Of a DNA stretch of 64,000 bases, positions 23,028 through 34,758 are shown piece by piece. A program made the translations under genes and the position numbers. This DNA is from Odobenus rosmarus divergens (taxonomy: Eukaryota > Chordata > Mammalia > Carnivora > Odobenidae). The notes beneath the pieces are model-generated. The model was given only the letters and a program-made list of their open reading frames with translations. It had not been told where the DNA came from and made no database searches. Where the stretch lies: positions 2,355,478-2,419,477 of the forward strand of contig NW_004450276.1 of NCBI RefSeq assembly GCF_000321225.1. The letters run 5' to 3'. How positions within the stretch are numbered: the first letter of the stretch is position 1; each line of letters begins with the position of its first letter.

Positions 23028-24720
23028 CATAGCCCATTGTGCCCCCTGCTCTGTATTCTCACTTTCCTCTTTACTCTGTTAGGTTCCATGATCCACATAT
23101 ACAGTCTCATCTCTGCTTCCTTCCCCCTCTCTCCAGTGCTCTTGGGAAATCCCAAGCCATGCAAAATCCGACTCTCACTGACTCTGCTGTTGAATTTGAG
23201 CGGATAAACATGGCAGGGAAGAACCACAACTGTTTTCCTTTAAGTTCCTGACCGCTGATGTCGACCTGTCCTCGGTACTGCCTATGAGTCCTATTTCCCT
23301 GATCAAGCCACTCAACCACTTTTGAGACCTTCTTCCTTGTCCTCAGTCTCCAGCATTGTCTTCCTTCTTACTCTCAGTTAATGACCTTTCTTCTAATTTA
23401 TTCTGAGGGAATAGCAACTCTCCAAAAACACCTTTGTCCTACTACCACCATTCAGTCGACCCACTGGTCCTCAAATCCTCTGCCTTCCTTTCTGTTACAG
23501 TGGGTGGACCAACTGGGAGTCCACCTCAGCTCTGCTTGTGCACAAGGTCCCGTTCCCTCTGGCACACCCAAGGACTTGGCTCCTGCAATTATCCAGGGTT
23601 GATCTTGAAACATCTTTTCCCCCACCCCTTACCTTTAACGCCTTCCATTCAAGGAAAAACTTGCCTTTTTCCCACATCATATCGCAGCTGTGTTTTCACT
23701 TTTCTCCTCTTTGCTACAGAAAGGCTCCTTGACAAAATTCTCTCTACTCACTGTATCAGGTTGTTTGCCTCCCTCTCTTGATCGAATTTATTTCATTCAG
23801 ACTTTTGACCCAGTCCCTCCATCGAATTCACTCTAGTCACAATCATCAGTGGCCTCCACCTGATCACATCCGAGGATCCCTTCTTGGTCTGCATCTTTCT
23901 TGACCTTGCCCTGGCACTGGACCAGACGAATCCCTCCCTCTGTCTTGCAGAAAGCCACACTCTTTTAGTTTCCTCCCAGAGTCACTGGTTGCTCTGGAAT
24001 CAGCCCAAGGAATCAGTTTCCAAACCTCGTTCCTGTCCATACATTTCTAGGGAATTTCCCTAAAATTCGTGGTTCTAAAGATCATCTCTCTGTATATAAA
24101 CTGACTTGCAAGTTAATATCTCCACCCAACCCCCTTTTCTCAACTTTGGAAATATGCTAGATTGCCTACATGAAATTTCTACATTGATGTCCTATAAGCT
24201 TCTCAAAATTAATATCCTCCAAAAAGTATTTTTTTGTTTTCTCCTCCAAACCTGCTTCTCCTTAAGTGTTCCTCTCCTTGGTAACTGTCTTGACCATTCA
24301 AACAGTTGCTCAGCTCTTGTCTGTCCTTCTTCGCAAATTGGGCTCATTCCTGGCTCTTCCCTTTTTCTTCAACACAACATCAGTCAATTCTGTCACCTCC
24401 TGCCTTTCAAACACATCCACAATCCAAACACTTCTCAAGATCTTCTTCTATTAGTGCCTTGCAGCAAGACCTCTCTCTCACCTAGACTGTTGCAACAGTC
24501 TCAAAAACAATCTCTCTGTACCCACAACCCACACTAGCTCCTTGCATTCTCCACACAGCTGACAACGCACCACTTTGAATGTGTAAATCAAATTGTGTGT
24601 CCTTTACACAATGCTCCAGGGACCTCTCTTCCATGGGCCAAGTATGTTCTCTCTCCGTGCATTTGTCCGGATTTTTCTATTCCCAGATTGTCACTTGTTT
24701 CCCCCCCCGCCCTGGCCCTT
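23028..24720 (+). mobile_element. L2 LINE, long ORF2/3' segment
   Basis: About 1.7 kb of pyrimidine-rich plus strand follows L2 ORF2 order: 'caccattcagtcgacccactgg', 'tctactcactgtatcagg', 'atcatcagtggcctccacc', 'ttgaccttgccctggcac' (the region usually encoding the end of the reverse transcriptase part), 'ttctacattgatgtcctataagc', 'cctagactgttgcaacagtc', and 'tgaatgtgtaaatcaaattg'. Frames are broken throughout. Both ends are approximate. Confidence 0.75.
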
Positions 24721-25862
24721 TATTCTGCTCAGAGTTCATCTTTCTAAGAAGCTGATCAATATATATATATATTCTCTCTGTCTGTCTTCACTTCCCCCTC
24801 CCCCCACCGCTTCACTCAATGCAGAAAAATTGCATATTGATACTTTTAATATTTGTTTCCATTTCTACTGTTAAGTAATATTTTATAATAAATATATAAT
24901 ATATATTTTATGTTTATATATTTTAATTTTATTTTAGATATATATTTTACTTAAAGCAGGAATCTCAGCATTAGACAAATATCTTAATGGATATGGTTTT
25001 TCCTGTTTTTTTTTTAACTAACATATCAAAATTTTTTTAAAATTCTCGTTACCAACTCATTTCTGCCCGTCCTCTATTTTTAAATGTAAACGCTATTCTT
25101 TACCTTTTCTTCTTCTTTTTTGCATTTATTTTTCTCTAAGAGGACTCTTACATCACTGCATTTGTTTTGTACATTATTCTTGATGCTTAGACTTTGGCCT
25201 GGTGCTTTCAATGTCAAGGGATAGTTAAGGGTATATGTTCATTTATTTAACCAAACTGCCAATACTGAAACCCTATTAGGTAGTAAGAGCATAATCTGAA
25301 AAGGACTCAGCGGTAGTAAAAACATCAATTTGTTTTCAGACTTGAGCTTAGTAGGTAACAGAAAGTTTGGTAACCTGGGAGGATATTTCCAGGAGAGTCT
25401 CAACAGATACTTAACAGAATCTACACAACATTTGGCTCGAGTGATATTTTCTTACTTTGTTTCTAAATGGAAAATTTTAGGTTTTGTGGAAGTATCTAAA
25501 GTCTTGCTTTCGAGAATATATACAGAGTCTTTGCTCCCCTGTTGGTCACTTTCATCTCCTCTTGGCTGACATTCATTACCGTGCCCCATCCAGGAGGAAC
25601 GCACTTATCGACTTGAATTGAACAGGGCCTATCAGAGCACTCCTTTCATCTTCTGCAGTAATTAAGTTAATCTGGAAACACTCAGTTTCATATTAGGATA
25701 GAAAAGAATAACACTGCATGCTTTCCTTTGAGGATATGTTAAAATAAAAAAGCTTATTAAAATTATAAAATATAAAATGAACACAAGGTGATATTAATAC
25801 CTAGTCTAGTAGTCTATTTTTAGAGAGTTTGGAAAGTGATTTTGAGCATCTCTTCTAATTTA
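24721..25862. other. No gene seen; AT-rich with TA tracts
   Basis: A (TA)n run lies at about 24756-24770 and a longer TATA/TTTA tract at about 24880-24950. 25060-25860 is AT-rich and unique to my eye. Confidence 0.6.
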
Positions 25863-25879
25863 GAGATTTAGTAATTTTT

Positions 25880-26073
25880 TTTTAAAGATTTTATTTATTT
25901 ATTTGACAGAGAGAGACACAGTGAGAGAGGGAACACAAGCAGGGGGAGTGGGAGAGGGAGAAGCAGGCTTCCCGCTGAGCAGGGAGCCCGATGTGGGGCT
26001 TGATCCCAGGACCCTGGGATCATGACCTGAGCTGAAGGCATACACTTAACCGACTGAGCCACCCAGGTGCCCC
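25880..26073 (-). mobile_element. Can-SINE, younger type, with target duplication
   Basis: An antisense SINE with 'gacagagagagacacagtg', 'gggaacacaagcagggggag', 'ccgactgagccacccaggtg'. A perfect 17-bp duplication, gagatttagtaattttt, lies at 25863-25879 and 26074-26090. Confidence 0.97.
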
Positions 26074-26159
26074 GAGATTTAGTAATTTTTTATGTAATTC
26101 CATTTCTCCTAAAATGCATACAGACACTTTGCTGTCAATTTTTCAGCTTCTGCTCCTGT

Positions 26160-26790
26160 CTAATCCTCCCCAAAGCAATGTGAAAATGGCCAATTCGATG
26201 CATGCCCCATAGAAGTTAGTGTTTGACTATTTTGAGACGTCTTTTCTTGCTGTTCCTGTGGGGTGTCCTGATTGGATGGGGGAGCACACCCAACGTGGGT
26301 GTTCCAATCCAGTGGAGGCCAGCGGTGGGGGCAGTGAAAGAATTTACCCAAGGTGGAACAAAAGAGATAAAAGTTTATCAAACACTGCAAGGGAGCGGTG
26401 GACAAAGGAGAACCTGTCTGCCAGGAGGAGGTGGTGAGGAACCACACTTATGGGAGTGCGGGAGTATGGGAACGCATGGAATTTTCCCTTTTTGGTAATC
26501 TTAGGAACCGTGCCTGGTCGTCAGAGGTCAGTTAGGGCCTGTGGTTATTTCCAGGTGGCTCGCTTAATGAGCCTGTTTACACTGCCTCTTTGTATTCAGC
26601 TCGGTGGGGGGTGGGGTGGTCCGTGGTCGCTGTGGGCCCTTTTACCTTTTCGGGTTTCCATTGTTCAAGCTTGTTGCCTAAAAGCGGCCTCTACAGTTCA
26701 CAAGATGCGTCGGCCTCCCCTCACTGTGATCTCTCTTTTTTTGAAGTTGTCCATTCTAAAATATGAAGCCTCTGCAGCAAGCAGTGGTGA
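26160..26790 (-). mobile_element. Possible endogenous retroviral LTR
   Basis: Read on the minus strand, 'ctcctttgtccaccgctccc', 'gtgtttgataaacttttatc', 'cttttgttccaccttgggtaaattc' resembles the end of a gammaretrovirus-like LTR (R-U5), with a GC-richer U3-like part (26450-26740) upstream. The signal is GATAAA rather than AATAAA, no family is recognised and no internal viral coding sequence is present. An L1 abuts it at 26807. Confidence 0.35.
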
Positions 26791-26806
26791 TACAAGAAAG
26801 TTTTTT

Positions 26807-29165
26807 CTTTTCTTTTTTTTTTTTTAAGTTATGTTAATAACCATACATTACATCATTAGTTTCTGATGTAGTGTTCCATGATTCACTGTTTGCGTGTAAC
26901 ACCCAGTGCTCCATGCAGAACGTGCCCTCTTTAATACCCATCACCAGGCTAACCCATCCCCCTACCCCCTCCCCTCTAGAACCCTCAGTTTGTTTCTCAG
27001 AGACCATAGTCTCTTATGGTTCATCTCCCCCTCCAATTTCCGCCCCCCTTCATTTTTCCCTTCCTGCCATCTTCTTTTTTTTAACATATAATGCATTATT
27101 TGTTTCAGAAGTACAGGTCTGTGATTCATCAGTCTTACACAATGCACAGCACTCGCCATAGCACATACCCTCCCCAATGTCTATCACCCAGCCACCCCAT
27201 CCCTCGCACCCCCACCACTCCAGCAACCCTCAGTTTGTTTCCTGAGATTAAGAATTCCTCATATCAGTGAGGTCATATGATACTTGTCTTTCTCTGATTG
27301 ACATATTTCGCTCAGCATAATACCCTCCAGTTCCATCCACGTTGTTGCAAATGGCAAGATTTCATTCCTTTTGATGGCTGCATAATATTCCATTGTATAT
27401 ATATACACCACATCTTCTTTATCCATTCATCTGTCGATGGACATCTTGGCTCTTTCCACAGTTTGGCTATTGTGGACATTGCTGCTATAAACATTGGGGT
27501 GCATGTACCCCTTCGGATCCCTACATTTGTATCTTTGGGGTAAATACCCAGTAGTGCAATTGCTGGGTCATAGGGTAGTTCTATTTTCAACTTTTGGTGG
27601 AACCTCCATACTGTTTTCCAGAGTGGCTGCACCAGCTTGCATTCCCACCAACAGTGTAGGAGGGTTCCCCTTTCTCCTCATCCCCGCCAACATCTGTTGT
27701 TTCCTGACTTGTTAATTTTAGCCATTCTGACTGGTGTGAGGTGGTATCTCGTTCAGGTTTTTATTTGGATTTCCCTGATGCCGAGCAATGTTGAGCACTT
27801 TTTCATGTGTCTGTTGGCCATTTGGATGTCTTCTTTGGAAAAATGTCTGTTCATGTCTTCTGCCCATTTCTTGATTGGATCATTTGTTCTTTGGGTGTTG
27901 AGTTTAAGAAGTTCTTTAAAGATTTTTGATACTAGCCCTTTATCTGATATGTCATTTGCAAATATCTTCTTCCATTCTATCAGTTGTCTTTTGGTTTTGT
28001 TGACTGTTTCTTTTGCTGTGCAAAAGCTTTTTATCTTGATGAAGTCCCAGTAGTTCATTTTTGCCCTTGCTTCCCTTGCCTTTGGCGATGTTTCTAGGAA
28101 GAAGTTGCTGCAGCTGAGGTCGAAGAGGTTGCTGCCTGTGTCCTCCTTTAGGATTTTGATGGACTCCTGTCTCACGTTTAGGTCTTTCAACCGTTTGGAG
28201 TCTATTTTTGTGTGTGGTGTAAGGAAATGGTCCAGTTTCATTCTTCTGCATGTGGCTGTCCAATTTTCCCAACACCATTTGTTGAAGAGACTGTCTTTTT
28301 TCCATTGGACATTCTTTCCTGCTTTGTCGAAGATGAGTTGACCATAGAGTTGAGGGTCCATTTCTGGGCTCTCTGTTCTGTTCCATTGATTTTTGTGCCA
28401 GTACCATACTGTCTTGATGATGACAGCTTTGTAATAGAGCTGGAAGTCCGGAATTGTGATGCCGCCAGCTTTGCTTTTCTTTTTCAATATTCCTCTGGCT
28501 ATTCGGGGTCTTTTCTGGTTCCATACAAACTTTAGGATTATTTGTTCCCATTTCTTTGAAAAAAGTGGATGGTATTTTGATAGGGATTGCATTGAATGTG
28601 TAGATTGCTGTAGGTAGCATTGACATCTTCACAATATTTGTTCTTCCAATCCATGAGCATGGAAGTTTTTCCATTTCTTTGTGTCTTCCTCAATTTCTTT
28701 CATGAGTATTTTATAGTTTTCTGAGTACAGATCCTTTGCCTCTTTGGTTAGATTTATTCCTAGGTATCTTATGGTTTTGGGTGCCATTGTAAATGGGACT
28801 GACCCCTTAATTTCTCTTTCTTCTGTCTTGTTGTTGGTGTATAGGAATGCCACTGATTTCTGTGCGCTGATTTTATATCCTGCCACTTTACTGAATTCCT
28901 GTATGAGTTCTAGCAGTTTTGGGGTGGAGTCTTTTGGGTTTTCCACATACAGTATCATATCATCTGCAAAGAGTGAGAGTTTGACTTCTTCTTTGCCGAT
29001 TTGGATGCCTTTTATTTCTTTTTGTTGTCTGATTGCTGTGGCTAGGACTTCTAGTACTATATTGAATAGCAGTGGTGATAGTGGACATCCCTGCCGTGTT
29101 CCTGACCTAGGGGGAAAGCTCTCAGTTTTTCCCCATTGAGAATGATATTTGCTGTGGGTTTTTCA
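26807..29165 (-). mobile_element. L1, 5'-truncated, with 16-bp target duplication
   Basis: An antisense L1 of about 2.36 kb. The antisense A-tail (26807-26825) is followed by a carnivore-type 3' UTR ('gtgttccatgattcactg', 'catcagtcttacacaatg', 'catagcacataccctcccc') and then ORF2. A perfect duplication, tacaagaaagtttttt, lies at 26791-26806 and 29166-29181. The copy is truncated inside the reverse transcriptase domain and is the best preserved long element here. Confidence 0.97.
27250..29160 (-). pseudogene. Broken L1 ORF2 remnant (end of reverse transcriptase to C-terminus)
   Basis: ORF2 of LINE-1 encodes an endonuclease and reverse transcriptase that copies L1 RNA into the genome. Only the later part survives. 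The reverse transcriptase catalytic FADD motif is encoded antisense at 28959-28970, and '[10 protein letters not shown]'-like sequence lies just before it (about 29085-29110). Three open pieces follow: 109 codons (28629-28958), 279 codons (27753-28592) and 106 codons (27312-27632). The frame shifts near 28660 and returns near 28580, and TGA stops interrupt it near 27753 and 27690. The endonuclease and the start of the reverse transcriptase are missing, so the copy is dead. Confidence 0.93.
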
Positions 29166-29181
29166 TACAAGAAAGTTTTTT

Positions 29182-29721
29182 ACTTTTGGACAAACCGAAG
29201 ATTTAAGGTGTAGGATATGCAGATACTAGTGACTCCCGGAGAACTATGCCGTGATTTAGTGTGAAACTAAAAAAACCCAAAGCACATTGCTTTGGAACGA
29301 GACAACCTTTATCTTTGGCTTCCTTTGTGAACATTCCCCCACGTCTGCAGGCTGAAGACCCAGTACCATGCAGGTTTAAGCTTCAGTCCCTCCCAGGGCT
29401 GTTCTTAGGCCCCAGGTGTGCATTCACGGAAGCTGCCTACCTCCTTCTCCAGTTCTCTGAAACGTCTCCACGGTAGTGAGGAGTTGGGAAGAAAAGCCAT
29501 TTTCTGTGCTGCAAGCTGAGATGGGGTGGCCGTATCCTATTCTTCTCTTTCATTGTACTTCCAGCTTGATTATTGAGTCTGTGTTGAAGGAGTCACACAC
29601 ACACAAAAATCAGTCTTAAGGTCACTATCATGTAAATCTTTATCAGAAGCTCATCAGTGAGAAACAATATTCCAGTGGAATTATTTGAAGAACAGGGTCC
29701 ATCCTTATGTAAAGCTCTGCA
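29182..29721. other. No gene seen; unique sequence
   Basis: A short (CA)n run lies at 29595-29606. A 71-codon open frame at 29261-29476 has no recognisable domain. Confidence 0.6.
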
Positions 29722-29965
29722 GTCCTAGTGGTTGGGAGCAAGAGCTCTGGAGTTCAATGTACCTGGGTTCAAATCCTGTGTCCGCTGCTTAAGAGTTGTG
29801 TGTCTTGTGCCGAGGTGCTGAAGTCTGATGTCTATTCCCTCACTTGTCACCGAGGGATAAATCATAACCCTACCTCCCTCAGAGCTGGTATGAGGGTTTA
29901 AGGAGTAGTGTTTGCTCAGTGCCAGTACCAGGAACTGTTAGCTCCTTTTCTTACTGTCATTGTCT
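29722..29965 (+). mobile_element. MIR SINE, near full length
   Basis: Sense MIR: 'agtggttgggagcaagagctctgg', 'tacctgggttcaaatcctgtg' (the tRNA B-box region), 'ccctcacttgtcaccgaggg', 'catgagggtttaagg'-like (here 'tatgagggtttaagg'), 'gctcagtgccagtacc'. The order is complete from tRNA-like head to tail. Confidence 0.8.
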
Positions 29966-30804
29966 CTATTCCTCATGCATCGGGCCACATCTGTGAGGAG
30001 TCTGGTGTCTTGTCCAGACCCTCCTCCCTACCCGTCCCCCCATGTCTTTACTGAATGTGGTATGGCTTGAGGCCTGTACTTGCCAGTGAAGGTCAGGCCA
30101 AGGTGCAAAGCTTTAAAACGCACTGTGGCATTTACCGTAAGGATGCCGTCCAGAGTGCTGTTTATCACTTTACACAGTGTTCCTTTTTATGGGGACCTCC
30201 AGGAGAATTCGGTGCCATACAGAGTCGTTCTTCTGAGCATTTGGGTTATTTTAAGCTTATGGACAGTAAATTATGTAACTGACCAAGTTTCCCTTCTTGA
30301 GTTGGCTGCTGGAAAGCTTAGAGCCAAACGTATGCCTCACTTGTAGGAAGTGCATCGATTCTTACCGGGTGCATTTCAAGCCTCATCTCTGCCTCCATTG
30401 TATGTCCTCATTTTGTTCTTTTTTTCTTTTATTTCACGCTACCTAAATGTTATTTGAAAATGTATATTCTTGTAAATTAAATTATTTCTGAAGCAAGATG
30501 GGGGGGAACAGCTAGCTAGCTACATATAGATAGATAGGTAAAATCAAGTTTTAAGTAAATTAACCCATGTAAACGACTTACAACTTCAGTATCTAAAAGA
30601 AGTTTAATTTTTATAAGAAGATACTTGTTATACAAAGACGAATTTTCCAGTGAGTAAACTTTCAGACGTTGCAAGAACGACAAAGGACTGAGTCAAGAGT
30701 GTGAATGTTTTGCATTTGCACTGAGCTCAAAAGGTGTCTGTTGTGTGGTTGTGTTCTACCCCAGGCTCAGCTTGTAAAACATAATTTTGGCCTTTGATAG
30801 AGAG
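29966..30804. other. No gene seen; unique sequence
   Basis: There is a small AGCT/GATA simple stretch at about 30511-30538. Two overlapping open frames of 75 and 88 codons at 30055-30346 read in different phases and show no domain. Confidence 0.55.
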
Positions 30805-30975
30805 CAGAGGAAGACCAATGGGCTCAGGGGTCAGACTCCTTGATAGCAACCCTGGCTCTGTCATTTCCTTGGGTGATTTACTTCATCGTACCTCCATTTC
30901 TTCATTTATAAAGTGGATATAAGGCAGTACTTACCTCATAGCGTTCGCAGGACCTTCAAAGGGAATCTGTGTTCT
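30805..30975 (+). mobile_element. MIR SINE
   Basis: Sense MIR: 'atgggctcaggggtcagac', 'agcaaccctggctctgtc', 'cttgggtgatttacttcatc', 'cctccatttcttcatttataaagtgg', 'gtacttacctcatagcg'. It is missing the last part of the element. Confidence 0.75.
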
Positions 30976-31943
30976 TCAGTGTTTACAACAGTGACTGACA
31001 GTAGGAGTCAGGGCCTCTCGCCTGTTCTTTTTCACCTTTTGCACTTGAGAACTTTGAACTTTGAAAATGATGCCAGTGGTCAGTTTTGTAATGAGTGGCA
31101 CAGTAGGGTTAGTCACATAGTGGTTGGGCTGATGCTGGTGGCAACCTTCCTGACAAATAAGGATTCTAATAAAAAAAGAAAAAAATATATATATGTGGTT
31201 TATACATACGTCACAGAATTCCAAAATCTATCAGGAGTGTTTCCTGGGCACTTCAGGAAAAAAATGTGTGTTTCTCTTCCTTGGTCTTTCCAGACAAACA
31301 GGAAATCAAAATAGCTGCTGTGAAGTATCTTATCCTGTTACCATCATAGACGTGCTCATGAAATGTTACACTATGAATAGTGCACTTTGCCTTTTATCAC
31401 CAAAGTGTCAATGTTTTCTTTCTTATATACCTGTTGGATTTCCTTGTAGCTATTGTGAATGAAATGAACCGATCAAATCTATTCTCTGAAAAAATTAGGG
31501 TGGCATGGAAAAATTTTAAGCCCATAAATGTTCTCAGCTTTTCCCCCTCTCTTTCTTCACTTCCTCTGGCTTCCATAATAAATGCCTATTCATAGTTACT
31601 TCTTCATCAGCTCTTCTTCCGTGCTCCCTCACACCCAGCCACCCTGTGATACAAGACCTAAAGTCTGGGTAGAGAGAGAGCGTGCTAGAGATGTCAAACA
31701 GAAGGGGTAGGGTTTTTGTTTGCTGGCTCTCTTTGTTCAGAATCTGAGTAATGGGCAAAATGGGGAAAATTGAAAGAAAATTAAAAACAACAGAAATTAA
31801 GCAAATGTGCCAAATATAAGGCTGGGGATGTATATCGATGGAGAGAGAATCAGGAGACTGAATGCCTGGGAGAGGAGTTTTTTTAATGTTTTTGTTTGCG
31901 TTGAAAAGTGAGGGCAGGCTTACAAGTGGCTTTAGGGTAAGAG
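30976..31943. other. No gene seen; unique sequence
   Basis: An A-rich/(TA)n patch lies at 31171-31193. An open frame of 133 codons at 30913-31314 starts inside the MIR and has no coherent protein character, so I do not call it. Confidence 0.55.
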
Positions 31944-31954
31944 AGAATTAGGGA

Positions 31955-32175
31955 GAGGGGCACCTGGGTGGCTCAGTCGGTAGAGTGTTGGACTCTTGAT
32001 TTTGGCTCAGGTCATTATCTCTGGGTCGTGAGATCGAGCCCCACAACCTCTACATGCTCAGTGCAGAATCTGCTTGAGATTCTCTCTCTCCCTCAACCTC
32101 TCCCCGAGCTCGTGCTCTCTAAATAAATAAACGAATGAATGAATGAATGAGTGAATGAATGAAATCTTTTAAAAA
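31955..32175 (+). mobile_element. Can-SINE with expanded GAAT tail
   Basis: Head 'ggggcacctgggtggctcag', body 'ggactcttgattttggctc' (older type), 'gatcgagccccacaac', then AAAT repeats turning into a GAAT array before 'gaaatcttttaaaaaa'. The duplication agaattaggga lies at 31944-31954 and 32176-32186. Confidence 0.95.
32132..32162 (+). repeat. (GAAT)n microsatellite inside a SINE tail
   Basis: About seven tetranucleotide units with one GAGT interruption. It has grown from the usual AAAT tail of the host SINE. Confidence 0.9.
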
Positions 32176-32186
32176 AGAATTAGGGA

Positions 32187-32944
32187 AAAAAAGAAAGGAA
32201 ATTCTTGGGCAGTGTTGCTGAGTTAGAGGATTCTCTGGTTTTCTCTTTGAGCTATATATAATTAAAGATCAGCACTTAATTCTCACTTTTTGTTGGATTG
32301 CATTTCTTTCAATATAACTACACTGTGAGAGACCTGGGATTTCCTGGAGTTGCATCGTTTTCTCATGATTTTGAATACAATGTGTATTTTGACTCTAGAA
32401 TGCAAGATGTGTTCTAGACTTACTGAAGTCAGTACACATTTCCTGATTATTATTCATTTTGCGAGATGACTTCTCCCCCAGTCACATTGCACGGAACTGT
32501 TTTGTTTACTTCTGCTGCTCTGTGTATATGAGTGGCAAATAAACTAGTAATGCCACTGTCACCACTGAGAAGAATCGCCTGGTTGTTGGTCTGAAAAACA
32601 AACAAACAAAACAACCAGTGGATAAAATGAGAATCTGGACACTCTGGTGAGAAAAAAACAAAAACAAAAATAAAAAAAAAACCAGAGAGAAGATTTTCAG
32701 TCTGTAGAAGCTGGAATAAAATAGAGTGGTGCTTTTGGATGGCAGATAAGTAGAGCTGAATGGAAGAGACAGAGGGCCAAAGAGAGATCCTGATCAGGAT
32801 TCGGAGACATGAGGATTGACTGAGAATGGAAACAAAATGGACCTGACATGAAAATAAAGATTTATCATGGATTATGCTACTGGAGACTGACTTTCACTAG
32901 TGGATGGAAACATCCAGAATTGAGAGACTTAAGAACATGTATCT
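32187..32944. other. No gene seen; unique sequence with A-rich patch
   Basis: Simple AAAC/AAAAC repeats lie at 32599-32690. The stretch 32820-32890 has the flavour of an old LTR end, but I cannot name it. Confidence 0.5.
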
Positions 32945-33730
32945 TTTCCATTGGAATTCTTTTTCTGTTTTCTGTCCTTGTGTTTATCCACTTTTATTTC
33001 CTAACTATCTCATGATTTATCCACTTCTCTTCCGTTCCACCTCCTTAGTACAAGATAGCATCATATTTTCCCGGATAGTCACAGCAGCTTCTGAGCTGGT
33101 CTCACGGCCTCCTCACTGGCCATCTCCCACTCTTCTTCAGCTCCACTACCAAAGTGTGTTTTAAGTGATACACATTTGATCATGCCTCTCAACTCTGTGA
33201 ATGGAATCCCACTGCTGTTAGCATAAGGATAAAAGTCCCTCGCAGGGTCATCATGATCTGGCACTTACCTACCTTTCTATCGTGTTCTTGTCCCACTGTC
33301 CTTCCTTTATCCTTCAGCTGCTTTGACTCAGCGTTCTCTCTTCTGCCACAAAACCCTTCGTAAATAGTGTTCCTCCATCCGGAATATGGCCGCCATATTC
33401 CCTCTCCCTGCCTCGTCTCCCTTATATTTGGTTAACTCCTCCCCACCCTTCCCACCTCAACTCAAGGCACTGCCTCAGGGAAGCAATTTCTGACACCTCT
33501 AATTCTAAAAGTTGTCTACTGCTATACAGTGTCATAATAATCTATACTTTCTTTCAAAGAACTAGGCAGTTTGCAATTCTATGTTTATGTGATTATTTGA
33601 TTCGCCTTGTCTTTCCCCCTCGGTTTTAGTGTCTCTGTAGTCAAGGACCACGGTGATTGTACTTGTTCTTTTAACTCTAGTGCTCAGCAGATACATGCAC
33701 ATGGTAAGTAGCACTCAGTTGATATTGTTG
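32945..33730 (+). mobile_element. L2 LINE 3' segment
   Basis: L2 3' order: 'gcttctgagctggtctcac', 'acatttgatcatgcctctc', 'gataaaagtccctcgcaggg', 'catgatctggcacttacctacc', 'ctgcctcagggaagcaatttctgac', 'gtgctcagcagatacatgc' and 'agtagcactcagttgatattgttgactg' at the tail. Preservation is good for this ancient family. Confidence 0.8.
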
Positions 33731-33838
33731 ACTGCATGATATTGTTTCTGAGTATAGACATTTGGTCCTTTTGTTTTGTTTTGTTTTTACTGAAGCCAGT
33801 GGAGAACTTTTTGGTGCACTTAAGAACACTAGGCTCTG

Positions 33839-34041
33839 GGGGCGCCTGGGTGGCTCAGTTGGTTAAGCAACTGCCTTCGGCTCAGGTCATGATCCCAGGG
33901 TCCTGGGATCGAGCCCCGCATCGGGCTCCCTGCTCGGCGGGAAGCCTGCTTCTCCCTCTCCCACTCCCCCTGCTTGTGTTCCCTCTCTCGCTGTCTCTCT
34001 CTCTGTCAAATAAATAAATAAAAATCTTTTTTTTAAAAAAA
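33839..34041 (+). mobile_element. Can-SINE, young type, perfect target duplication
   Basis: A near-consensus copy: 'gggggcgcctgggtggctc', 'actgccttcggctcagg', 'gatcgagccccgcatcgggc', 'ctcggcgggaagcctgc', 'cccactccccctgcttgtg'. A 17-bp perfect duplication aagaacactaggctctg lies at 33822-33838 and 34042-34058. Many CpGs are intact, so this is probably among the youngest insertions here. Confidence 0.98.
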
Positions 34042-34058
34042 AAGAACACTAGGCTCTG

Positions 34059-34747
34059 AATGGTTGCCTTTACAACAACATGCTATGAAGGAAGAGCTCA
34101 ATGGATATATGGGCTGGAGTGTCTGTGAGGGGGAGGGAAACCATCGTCACAGAAAAAAGCCATAAACACTCAAGCCAGAAGCAGCCACGCCACGATAAGG
34201 AGCCTTCAGGTCTCCTACAGAAGGCTTCTCTAGATCTGGTTTTATTCTTTGGTATCAAAAAGTTTTCTTCTCAAAAGAAGCATTTCCTCTTCTTTTGGGT
34301 GTGTTTAACATCCACTGTGTACGTTTTTCCCTCCAAACTAATAGTAATGTAGAAAGGGAAGAGTAAATTAAGATGAATTCTCAAACTTTATAAAGACTTC
34401 CCAGATATAAACATCTTGGACTTTTAAAAAATACCTGGCCTCAACATCATTTATCCACAATTATTTTTAATTTGTTGCTTTTGGCATTCTACCTCTCATT
34501 GTCACCTTTTAATATTTTACTTGAATATGTTTTGCACTATAACAAAATAGTTAATCTAACGATTCATTAGATTTGTGATTTAGCCGCATGAATGAAACAG
34601 CTAGTTTTATTGACTTTATCTGGTTTGATTTTTTAGTAGATAGACATTTATTGTAGACAACTACACAAGTTCAAAAGCTACAGATTTCTTACTAATATTG
34701 AACTTTTTACTAGTTTTTAAAGCTAAACAGTCTGGAGATTTTTTCCC
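34059..34747. other. No gene seen; AT-rich unique sequence
   Basis: The first 280 bases are balanced in composition and the rest is AT-rich. Nothing repetitive is recognised. Confidence 0.6.
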
Positions 34748-34758
34748 CCTACTTTTTA

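Noticed and set aside
26160..26827. Possible retroviral provirus between the LTR-like unit at 26 kb and the one at 21.4 kb
   Set aside because: The two units are on opposite strands and differ in sequence, and the DNA between them is L2, SINE and AT-rich unique sequence with no gag, pol or env similarity.
27952..28674. 240-codon frame read beside the 279-codon frame
   Set aside because: Only its first 35 or so codons are true L1 ORF2, reached after a frameshift; the remainder is out-of-frame shadow of the 279-codon piece.
30913..31314. 133-codon sense open frame
   Set aside because: It starts inside a MIR and passes through A-rich simple sequence giving a lysine run; not protein-like.
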